64,000 nucleotides of DNA from the NCBI GenBank assembly GCA_021014945.1, contig MU266446.1, forward strand, positions 1-64,000, read 5' to 3'. The DNA comes from Leucogyrophana mollusca. Its lineage: Eukaryota > Basidiomycota > Agaricomycetes > Boletales. Below are positions 1 through 9,572 of this stretch, piece after piece. The notes under the pieces are model-generated. The model was not told where the DNA came from. It did no database searches and saw nothing but the letters and a program-made list of their open reading frames with translations. The translations under genes and the position numbers were made by a program. How positions within the stretch are numbered: the stretch's first letter is position 1; every line of letters starts with the position of its first letter.

Positions 1-346
1 GGCCATGGCGAGTCGTTCCAGGCATCCATCAACACCAATGACTGCATTGCCAACTATGGAGGCACCCTCACGTGTGCACCCAAGTAAGTTGTCTCCCACT
101 CCCCAGCCGTATTTCGCATTACTCAACCGTAACGAACAGTGGTGGTTATAGCGGCTCGTGCAACACCTGCTTCATTGAGCCTGGCACGACAAATATGTTG
201 TGCGATTGCGAAAATGGGTCAGGCGGCTCTCCTGCCAGCCTGATCGACTTGAGTAGGTCACGAACGCGCCTTCGCTGGGACCAACACTAATTGTTCTCAC
301 TTCAGACTCGTGTTTCACTAACACATTTGGCAGCCTCTCGTGCTAA
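1..346 (+). CDS. Cyanovirin-N-like (CVNH) lectin-type protein, 3' end of gene
   Basis: The gene is cut by the left window edge and only the C-terminal part is visible. Two short GT-AG introns (about 84-139 and 253-305) join three exons that end at a TAA at 344-346. The spliced reading has SFQAS, NDCIANYGGTLTC, several further cysteines, then a second ASLIDLN and NTFGSLSC. These paired SF-A-S / L--C / G-L-C patterns are typical of the tandem half-repeats of the CVNH fold. Fungal CVNH proteins are small, usually bind oligomannose, and are often secreted. The start and any signal peptide lie outside the window, so localisation is not known. The sugar-binding role is inferred from the family. Confidence 0.7.
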
Positions 347-598
347 ACGTGATCTCACTGTCCCGCTGAGAGAATGGCCTAAGCGTTACGCGGTGCTCGT
401 GTCAATGTGGGGAGTTGCCAACAGGATAAGATAACTAGAATGACTATTTTAGATTCGAGCATTCGATGTATCAGTGGGTTGGTGCTACTTGTTGTCTTTC
501 TTACAGGGATGGCTTTTTGGGAATAGATGTTTTAGTACAGAAAACGACTACCCGTTAGCAAACCTTCCGTCCACGCTACCAGCCAAAAACGAAATAGC

Positions 599-2995
599 TC
601 AGTTCATCAGCCACTTCTCAAGAAGCACAGGGAACCTCGGCGTTCCCAGGCCAGTAACAGGGTCCCAACCTTCGGACGAGTTGAATCCGAGAGTTCCACA
701 ACCTTGGTTCGTCCCGTTCGTGATATCGTTGAACCCACCAGAGAATTGTGACGAGTAGATCTTAAGAAGCGACGTCAACCCAAGCTGGAGACGAATATTG
801 GGAAACATACGGCGGGGTTGATGAACCCAATGGGACTCTTGCCAATAGCAATGCGAGCATCGTTGACCATCGTCAGAATCGCTCCGACGACCGGAGACGC
901 TGCGGATGTGCCGAAGACGAGGCTGAAGCTTCCGTCAATCTGAAGGCACCATTATCATCAAGGCTTGATCAGCGTGAGGGAGTGTTAGGAGCTCACAGCA
1001 ACGATGTAGTTTGCACCATTCGCTGACAGATCCGGGTAAGCACGAGACTGATTATTCGATAAGCATCCGTGCGATTATCATGTCACCGAATACACGTACT
1101 CCACCAGTCGAGTTCCAAATGCTGCTGGGGTACGCCGGAGGGTGGTCCCGCAAGTACCCAGTGACGGCGTCCTTCTGGTAGTCAGGCATAGCGAAGTAGT
1201 TGCTGAATCCTCCACCGGAGTAGATGATCTTTTCGCAGGCGCTCTCGGGATCTGAGACGGTCTGGCCGGCATTAACCTGTGTCGCGCCGACAGCGGTGAC
1301 GTAGGGGCACGATGCGGGGAAACTGGGGCTGAAGATCTTGCCGGTACTATTTTGGACTCCTATAGACCATCGCGATTAAGCTCGGTGCCGAGTCGACAGA
1401 GTTCAAACGACTTGCCATCAGGGTTCAAACAACCCCCGCCGCTACCTGCGACACCGTAATCGCCAGAACTGTACAGGAAAGTGACACCCAGAAGGCCGAG
1501 CTTAGCATACTCGTTGCATTGGCGAACGACGTATTTCACAGAGAGGTCTGCTTCATTGTAGCCGTAAGATGTGGAGACCACATTTGGGGGGTTCACTATG
1601 CCACAGTCTTTACCTGCGGGGAAATGTGGTGACTACAGTAGCACTTAAGGAGGAAGTAAACCCTACCCTTGTATCCGTTAGGCTTCTCGTCCGGGTAGGA
1701 TGATGGATCATCCCCACCGTCGAACGTACAGTACGTTCCGTCGAGTGCATCCAAGAAATAGTTGAACGACGCTCCTGTTGACGAAGTCGTCAGGGGGAGT
1801 GGCAAATAGCGTCGAAGTTGGACGCACCTTCAACAATATCACCAACCTGGTACAGAGTGACATTTTGCTTGTCGGTGACAAGAGTCATACTGTACTCAAG
1901 GTCAAGGTTAGACTCGCCGTTGTAGTTGCGTCCTTTAGTGTTCATTTGATCAACGCCTTCCAACGCAACGATGATGCCAGTGCGTGAGATAGACTGTGAC
2001 GATACGAACGTGTTAGGGGACTCACCTCCGTCAATGGAAACCATGACGGGAGGCTTTCCTTCTAGCCCAGTCGAAAACTTCCTCGCAAAACTGTCGAGAT
2101 CACTCTGTATGTATGCCTGGGGAGTATACTGCACTGTAGGAGTGGGGTTAACATTTAGCAACAAGTAGTACATCGCGGGGGGGCTATCTCATACCAATGC
2201 CGTAACTGTTTTTGTCCCCAGCCACAGGCTCGTAGATGAGACCATACAGAGCTCGCAAACAAGAAGGGGTGATTTGTTTGTCGCAGGTCTCGAGCTCTGT
2301 GGAATTCAAGGTGCTGCTAATCTCACCGCTGGTTTTCGGCGAGATACCCTCGCCAGGCTGACCGATCGGGATGGGACGTGTGACTGAGCCCTTCGTTAGC
2401 TTGGCGTCGAAGTGAATGGTAGGAGTAACAAAGTCGACATGAGGTGTAACGTGTGCGGGAAGGTGGTAACTGTCGCATGCTAGAGGAGGCGTTAACCAGT
2501 AATTGTCGATGCTGGGCGCGAGCACCTACCAACGTGCTCTTTGCCTGACTCATGCCCATAAACGTGGTATTCGGTGCGCAAAAGATCCTCGGCCTCCTCG
2601 ACCGTGGAGGTGACTTCTATCCATCCCTTAGTAGGTGAAAGCTTGACGCGCTCGGCATCAACACCGCTCTGAAGCAACCACTCGAAAACAGTGTCGATTG
2701 ATTCTGAACTAGGTGCAAACTTTGCCGCAATCTGCCTGGCGGTCCAGTGTTTTCCATAGTTCGGAGAATCGGGATGGGACACGTCATAGAGGTGCCTCTC
2801 GATATCATCGATGTTATTCTGCGTGAGGGCGAATCGTAGGGGAATCGTGGCCGAAGAATGGTACTTGCGTGTTTGAGACCATCCTGCAGGTATATGAGAT
2901 CGCTTTTCGTGGAGAGTCCAAGGAGACAGCGAAGAACTGGCGATCGCAGCTAAGGCGAAGGTCAAGGAAAGGACTGATATGAGTAAAGAACGCAT
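599..2995 (-). CDS. Secreted sedolisin-family peptidase (S53, tripeptidyl-peptidase-like), copy A
   Basis: This multi-exon minus-strand gene starts at an ATG at 2995 with a hydrophobic signal peptide (MRSLLISVLSLTFALA). A pro-kumamolisin-type propeptide of about 180 residues follows. The S53 Glu/Asp pair is seen in GESNLDLEYSM, the oxyanion Asp in SSGDYGVAG, and the catalytic Ser in FGTSAASPV. The C-terminus has the usual calcium-site region (FNDITNGTNQGCG, GWDPVTGLGTP). All catalytic positions are present, so the enzyme should be active. Fungal S53 enzymes are acid peptidases, many of which remove tripeptides from protein N-termini outside the cell. This copy is clearly diverged from the three-copy array at 22-31 kb; for example it has GDYGVAG where the others have GD-GVGD. 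Endo- versus tripeptidyl specificity cannot be read from sequence. Confidence 0.9.
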
Positions 2996-3042
2996 TGCTG
3001 TAAGAGCAGAGGGAGATTGAAAAGAGAATGAACGATACCAAG

Positions 3043-3050
3043 ATTTTATA
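3043..3050 (-). promoter_or_regulatory. TATA box of sedolisin A
   Basis: On the minus strand this reads TATAAAAT and lies about 48 nt before the ATG of sedolisin A. The other three sedolisins have a TATA-like element at nearly the same distance, which supports its being a core promoter. Confidence 0.6.
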
Positions 3051-4403
3051 CACCATCGGAATCTCAAGGGCCGAAACCAAAGTATCAAAAGCAAGACCAT
3101 AATATGATGGGCCAGAAGAAGTGAGCCAACGTTGATTGACAACTGCACCGCATTGTATGGTTCGAAGTCCGTGACCAGAACGAGGCTCGGCGAGTCATGC
3201 GGGAGAAACTAGAATGGCAACGGCCAACGGCCAAAAAAGAGCGACAAGATTCAATGAAAGACGTACAATTGAAGAGGAAAGCCCTCTTTTTGCCATCTCT
3301 GCCCCGTCGAAGTTAACCGGTCCTACATGTGCTCACCTCGTCATCCGCGTGGTTAGATAGCTGTGATCACGGAGAAAAAAACTGCTTGGCGCCTCAGACA
3401 AAACAGTCACACTTCACCGACGGCGACCGCCATGCAGCGATCTGACCTGCCACATGACTTTCACCCGACCAGCGACTCGGACGGCCTCAGGCAGCCGGAT
3501 GGGAAAGCCCGTGCGGTGAGGCAAAGAATGCCTTGCAGAAGAGAAGCTCGAACACTCTGGCTTGCCCGAAGTAACTGAACCCCCACCAACCTGCACAATC
3601 AGATTAGGAACCCGGAAGAATAGAAAAATGTCCTGACGCCACTCGGGATGCGCAAGGTACTGGTATTTCCAGACGGATTTGATAAACAGATACAAGCAAG
3701 ATGAAATTATATAGAAAAATAATAGGATAACACAAGGATATCCGTTTATCAACACCAGGGAATCAACGGTTACGGACCTACGGATACTATAGGTACTTAG
3801 AATTGGACTTGCGGACTGCGGGTCCACGTCGTCCGCCCACTGTCGCCATCCACATGTCTGCTTTCTGTTCAGATGTGTGCACCATCAGCGTGAGTCTCTT
3901 CAACTCAGAGACCACCCTCACGTGCCATGCTGGGCGACCCGGATGCACCCAGACAACTACGAGCCATGTTCGCCCATGCAGCGAGTCTACGACGAATGGA
4001 AGGCGATGAGTCTATCGTATTTGTTCGGGTGCTGACGGAAACTGCTGTGTGAAGGTCTACAGCACAGTGCCCAGATCCGGGCCCAGGGTGTGAAGTGGTT
4101 GGCGCCAAACTGACGCTCACTCGTGTCTGGATCCTGAAAAACTAGCAACGCTGGCACTATAAGTTCGCATCTGTCGAATTTCTGAGCTTCGGAGGCGCCC
4201 ATTGCCACAGCTACCAGCTTCTGTGCGTTCTAGCATGTTCGCTATCTCTTTGGGGAACCCTTACCCAGGCTTCAAGGACAGTGCAAGGCATCTGCTTTAT
4301 AGGCCGCATTCTCGGTCATTGGGTCCCAGTGCCACTGTCTGTGGATTCCAGCTCTCGACTGTGCCGCGAAATTGTCTCAGACGGTGAGCATTTAGAGGCT
4401 GGC
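3051..4403. other. Intergenic stretch between sedolisin A and IRG-like GTPase
   Basis: About 1.35 kb with no gene I can support. Reading frames here are short or lack recognisable domains on both strands. It should hold the upstream regions of the two divergent flanking genes. An upstream exon of the GTPase cannot be excluded, since the frame before its ATG at 4404 stays open for about 120 nt. Confidence 0.5.
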
Positions 4404-5292
4404 ATGCGCACCGCGAACGAGCAGGCCGCGGCGGAGGCTGCTGCTAAGGCTCAGCAGGCGATATATGCACAGAAGGATGCAGAGAGGAAGTTGAAGGAAG
4501 GAATACATCCCATCGTCATGCCCACCGACAAAGAGATGGCGGATGCCATGAAAGAGATGCAATGGAAAGACGACCTTTTCCATTTTGCTATCGCCGGAGG
4601 CGTTGCGGGAGGAAAGTCGTCACTGATCAACGTGAATATTCCTCATCGTTTTCTTCAATATGAATGCCCCGTACTCAATGCTCTTTCAGGCGTTTCGTGG
4701 ACTGCGCAACAGGGATTGCGGCGCGGCGCCTACTGGTATCCCCGAAACCACGCTGACGATGGCCAGATTCCCCGATTCCAATCTCAACTATCCGTGTGTC
4801 TGGTATGACATCCACGGTGCCGGCACGTTGAGGATCCCAGACTGGCAGTACTTTAACGCGCAAGGATTCTATCTTTTCGACTGCATCATGGTATTGTTCA
4901 ACTATCGGTTCATGATGACAGACATCGCCATCCTTACGAACGCTAGGCGCTTCCACATTCCAACCTATATCATTCAGTCGAAGGCAGACCAACACATTCG
5001 GAACATGGTGGCGGAGATGGGGTACGATAGTGAATATGATGACAAGGATCGCCGCGACCAGTTATTGCAGGCCGCCCGGACTCAATTCATCACCGAAACG
5101 CGCCGAAGCGTCAAACTCAACCTCCAGAACGCCAATCTGCCAGACCAAAAGGTATACATTGTTTCCAAAGACTGTCTCCTCAGGGCTGTGAAAGGGGAGA
5201 GGTCGAAGAACGTCATTGACGAACTGGGGTTACTCACAGATCTGTATAACGAGGCTCATGCCAGGCGATCGTGTGCAGCGCCCGTTTCTTGA
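4404..5292 (+). CDS. IRG-like (immunity-related GTPase family) P-loop GTPase, compact fungal form
   Basis: Two exons (4404-4631 and 4690-5292) give about 276 residues. An Ala-rich helix comes first. The G1 loop AGGVAGGKSSLIN is at about residues 64-76. It is followed by AFRGLRNRD, the G2-like APTG, the G3-like WYDIHGAGT and the G4-like QSKADQHI. This order and the RGLRN / DWQYF blocks match the interferon-inducible GTPase family, which has many basidiomycete members of unknown function. Animal IRGs are usually longer (about 400 residues) with a larger helical C-terminal region, which is short here. G3 reads D-I-H-G where most family members have D-I-P-G. The ATG at 4404 is chosen as the first ATG before the conserved helix. 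GTPase activity is inferred. Confidence 0.82.
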
Positions 5293-5580
5293 GCTGTACT
5301 GTCTTCCGTTATCCCACTGCCAGATAGTTCGGAATTTCATCATATGACTAGTTTTCTTAATCTCACGAATGGCCCTATATATACAGTTTGCAAATTTGTA
5401 CATGGGAGCAGAGAACACAACTCGACATATCTTTTCAATGGAAAAGATACAAAAACCAGGGCATCACTGATTGTGGACTGATTGAATAATAAGGATACAG
5501 CAAAGATCGAATGCCACAGAACAAGAAGCAACGAAAGGAACCACCGTCCAGGAAACAACACAGGTGAGATGCCAAGCGTG

Positions 5581-7250
5581 TCACCTTTGGCCTTGAGGGT
5601 CGAACAAGTCGTCTTTGAAGGGTAGCGAGATCATAGAGTGCCGGGGTATCGGTGGTAGGTAGAGCGCAGGTTCTGGGATTACCGGCAGCGAATGTGTAAT
5701 TGGTGTTATATCACCCTCAGCCCACCGGGAAGTCAAATCAAACCCCGAGAAAGGGGACTTCGAGGCGAGGTCGTCAATGATGGTTGATGGAGTGTGCCAG
5801 TATGATTCGTTAGGGGAAAAGACGATATGCGACACATCTTTGGTATTAGTATTGAATCGGGGAGGTAGTGACAAGCGTTTAGGTTCGTATGATCGAAACA
5901 TTGGGAGCGTTGATTGTCCAGCGTATGTGAGCGGTCTGGTGGACAGTTGAATGGACCTATAACGGGGTTCAGTCAAACAACTCAAAGCCCCGACTTGAAC
6001 GGATTCCCGTATCACTCACCCGTATGCGGAAGTATTTGTATGGGATGTATCTGACAAATACCCCAGCGATCGTGCAAAGGAACGGAATGCTCGGCAGTAG
6101 CCCATCCTGACCTCTTCCGCGAGACCAAAAAAAGCGAAGAACACGAAGGCGCAGAAAACGTAGAGCCACCGCATCATTTCCAGGCCTACCACGTTGGAGA
6201 GTTCCTTTTGCCAGACGTCCGTGGAAATTTGTTCCACGCTGGAGAAATTAGAGTGAACGTCGCTCCACCCGGTCCAAGGCGAAACATGTTGTGTGGCGTC
6301 CATAATGATAGGATAGAGACCTATAGGCACTGTGCACAAAATCTCGACTCCACAGACAGCCATGAGACGCCAATAATGGCTAGCGCTTATGTGACAATTT
6401 GTCCGCAGCAGTTCCTCTAGCCTTGCTTTGCCCCACCAAGCAGCACGGAAGGTCAAAACTACAAGAACGCATCAGTACCTACGGGCCTAAAATATGAAAA
6501 AGCCTGACCAGCGTATATAGCAGAAATGAGCCCAATGACGACGGGCCACATGAGGACGAGCGGATATGCAGGGGGGGTGTTCAGCGTGAACGGAAAACAC
6601 CCAATTTGTTCGAATATATCAAAACGGTGGCCTTGGACGATGTACTCTACGGGAACGGTTAGCCCGAGTTCTGGAAGATGAGGAAGTAACAGAACTTACC
6701 TAAGGCCATGATAACACAAGGAAACCCGACTCCAATAGAAAGGTCGATGACCACGGCACGCCTTCTCTGCCAAACGTTACCGTTAGAATCCAGTCAGCCC
6801 CGAAATGCTCGGGTACTCTAACCTCGTCTCTGGTGCGATTGAGAGACTGCATTGTCGCAATCCGATAAAGACGACGGATCATACACAATGAGGACGCCGG
6901 GATACCGACAGTAAATCCTATTATAAAGCGTGCAGCTTCAAGACCATCAGAGGTAATCGAATAGGTGACATAGACCGACGCACTTATATCACACCATACA
7001 GGCGCCCAGTTGACCACGTTATCGTTCCATATTATAGAATTAATAAACTGAGTGAGGCAGCCGAGACTTGTCCACGCGATGTACATGCAAGTCCCAGTGT
7101 TCCATGCTGTATCCGGGGTACACATCAGGTTTAGGAGTTCAGAACCAAGAAGACTAGGAACAGACATTGAAGGTGGCATGGTAATGGGATAGTGACCAGC
7201 ACAAACCCGATAAATGCAAAGGCAGAAAAAACGGAATTTGAAGGGACCAT
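5581..7250 (-). CDS. STE3-type pheromone receptor (class D GPCR)
   Basis: Six exons join cleanly: 7250-7166, 7106-6823, 6766-6700, 6646-6509, 6458-6020 and 5956-5581, giving about 462 residues. The short first exon encodes FAFIGFVLVTIPLPCHLQ, the standard first helix of STE3 receptors. SWNTGTC, FINSIIWND, APVWCDIS and GIPASSLCMIRRLY follow, then RRAVVIDLSIGVGFP, YIVQGHRFDIF, LTFRAAWWGKARLEELL and helix 7. The rest is a cytoplasmic Ser/Pro-rich tail of about 140 residues. Fungal STE3 proteins bind farnesylated peptide pheromones and signal through a G protein and MAP kinase cascade. I found no pheromone-precursor-like CaaX frame in the intergenic DNA within about 2 kb. It may therefore be a mating-type receptor separated from its ligand gene or a non-mating-type STE3-like receptor. 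Confidence 0.93.
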
Positions 7251-7825
7251 CCCCGCAAGCGCAGGTAGGAAGAAGTGCGAAAGATGAAGACTATCATCAG
7301 GGGTCGATCTTTAATGGTGGCAGGTGAGCATATCGTGTCCCGGGCTGGAGAAAAGTAATATCCAGTTGGCAGCAACAGCATGAGGCATGAGGCAGCTCTA
7401 GACAATACGCGTTACATGTTGATGTTGTCACTGGTTGCGTATACTTGCTGTTTCTATGGCTGGAATTGGGCTCGAAGAGGGGGAGAACAAGGTCGCCAAA
7501 ATAGTACCAACCCAAATAGGTAGGTACAGAGCAACATGACCAGCAAGCGCTTCGCCAACCCCCGTATGCACCATGATTGCGGTGCCTGTCTGTTGTTCGT
7601 CGTCAAGTTCAATTGAATGGCGAGGCTTAACTTGGGGAGACAGCTGGGCTTCGTTCGTCCCAAGGCGCCTGATAAGCCCCATCTTGGTAGATCGTAGCGC
7701 CCCGAACGCGACCCAAGGTCGGAGTCATAGAGCAGGCATACGGGACTAACGGACGCAATGGTGCTGTAGTTTCCATCATTTCTGTGCGAGTGACGCACGT
7801 AAAGAAGATAGTTGCTTGGACCGAA
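7251..7825. other. Intergenic: STE3 upstream region and hydrolase 3' flank
   Basis: 575 nt without a supportable gene. I scanned both strands here for a short frame ending in Cys-aliphatic-aliphatic-X before a stop, as expected for a pheromone precursor, and saw none. Confidence 0.5.
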
Positions 7826-9156
7826 TCAGAGGCGATATTTCCCGTACGAATGCGGAAGAGATTCCACCCATCGTATGATTTCCTCTGTCACCGCATCCCT
7901 CGCTTCAAGCATTACCCAATGACCCGCACCCTCCAACGCTAGATCTCGTATCTGAGGGATGAACTTGTGTGCATTCCGTAGACTCGAAGGGGGGCAAGTC
8001 TCGTCCTGCGTGCCGTAGCAACAAAGGACAGGAAATTTTGCCCCAAGAGATGCCGGGAGTGAACCTGCTGAGTAGAAGGCGGAAGGGTCTAGGTAGGTTT
8101 ATCTTGAAGAAGGGCGCACTCACTTCTTTCCTCTTCGTATCTGACCTTTGTCGTTCGATAGTAAGATAACGGTCCCAGAATGCCTCTGCTGTACTGAGAA
8201 ACATAATAATCCAGCTCCTACAAATAGAACGTCAGCAGCACAAATGCACCAACCATGACATTTACTTTGTCTGTCAGAAGGCATCCTTCCGCGAGGCTAG
8301 AACCGAGGTTGCCTCTGACAAGTGCCCGCAACTCGCCGGCCTTTGCCCATGGAATGGCACTGGCTGGCTTTCTGAACAGAAGACGGAAAAAAGATAAAAG
8401 CTTTGGTACGATGAGCCTCAACGATCCCAGAAAACGCAGGCTTTCCCTACATTCGCTTCGATCTCGGCAGTTGCGGTGTCATCTGCAAAATACAACTGGT
8501 ATCCAAAATTTGGGTATCGCTCGGCCATCATTTCCACCGGCATGTGGTCGATGGAAGGCGGCGTATAAGGGACTGACGGCCTGATTGCTCCAAAGGCTCG
8601 CAGCATTCGCGCCGAATTACTCAAAAAAGAACATACATGGCAAGTCCAAGCAGCCTTCCAGGATACCATAGCGCAAACCTGCCCGCAGTGTACGAGCCCC
8701 AGTCGTGACCAATTACCACCTACATGCAAAGGAGTAACATGTGACAGTATTGAGACTTCAGAATTATTCGCAGCAAAGAGCGGACGAACGGCCTTTGGAA
8801 TCTCGAGGGAATCAAGGAGAGCGGCGAGGTCATCGCAGAGGCTTTTCGTGGAATAGGCAGCGGCGTCTGAGGGCATGTCCGTCTGACCGTATCCGAGCAT
8901 GTCCGGGACCACCACCCGATATCCCTGCCGTGTCCATGGGCCGATTTGGTATCTCCAACCATACCTAGCAAATGAGTACACCACTACACATAGAGGTGGT
9001 CGATCAATACCATAAGTCGGGGAACCCATGGAGGCAGAGTAAAGTCGGCCGTGTGCCATCGTAATGACTCGGACGTTCGTCAATAAAATGATAGGTCCGG
9101 CCGGTCGAAAGGCGCTCAGTACGGTGGTTAAAGTTATTCGGGTCTATAGGATTCAT
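7826..9156 (-). CDS. Alpha/beta hydrolase, epoxide-hydrolase-like
   Basis: This multi-exon gene starts at the ATG at 9156 (MNPIDPNNFNHRT). It has the epoxide-hydrolase order of motifs: the oxyanion HGFPD near residue 37, YRVVVPDMLGYGQTD, and the nucleophile elbow VVIGHDWGSYTAG with Asp as nucleophile. The lid segment contains YQLYFAD. The last exon carries CCYGTQDETCP (acid) and GAGHWVMLEA (catalytic His), ending at 7826. An Asp nucleophile with Trp directly after it (HDWG) is characteristic of soluble epoxide hydrolases rather than lipases or esterases. The likely reaction is water addition to epoxides to give diols; the substrate is unknown. No signal peptide is evident, so it is probably cytosolic or peroxisomal. 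Confidence 0.87.
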
Positions 9157-9572
9157 TGTCGTCGACCTACCGCAATAATGCCTGCCCAAGCGAAAGTCGA
9201 GTCAGCGGTTGGAGAGAAAGAAGACAAATGGCAGTGCCACCGGCACCGTGTCTGAGTCTGAAATATTCGGGAAGTTCCATGCCCCCCCGCCTCTCTTTGT
9301 AACCTCCACCACGCCGTAGCCTCGCCACTGGGCCCGACGCATTCCACAGCTTGCTTCCGCTTTCTCTCGTCTATAAACAAATCAATCGACGCCCCAAGAA
9401 CGATCGTCAAACTCTCAGCATTCTTGCTGTTTTTTCCGCACTTTTTTCTTGCTCCAGATTATAGTTCAAACCAAGTTTATACTTCACCAAATCACAGGTA
9501 ATGTGCCCCATTTTCCTTACGTCTTTACCCTCCGGATCCCTGATCCAACACCCTCGTACGCAGTCACTCAAT
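9157..9572. other. Divergent promoter region with a 5'-UTR intron of the Btz/CASC3 gene
   Basis: 416 nt between divergent genes. A good intron (about 9498-9563, GTAATG...CGTACGCAG) removes an upstream in-frame ATG at 9501 and places the first coding ATG at 9573. The splice is inferred from consensus sites only. Confidence 0.5.

Noticed and set aside
4281..4403. N-terminal extension of the IRG-like GTPase from position 4281.
   Set aside because: The frame opens with GTG, not ATG, and the added residues do not resemble the family. The ATG at 4404 is preferred.
2996..7825. Possible pheromone precursor near the STE3 receptor.
   Set aside because: A by-eye scan of the intergenic DNA on both strands for Cys-aliphatic-aliphatic-X followed by a stop gave no convincing short frame. 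The scan was not exhaustive.
9501..9572. An upstream ATG at 9501 in frame with the Btz gene.
   Set aside because: It lies two bases inside a good intron (about 9498-9563), so it is probably removed from the mRNA.
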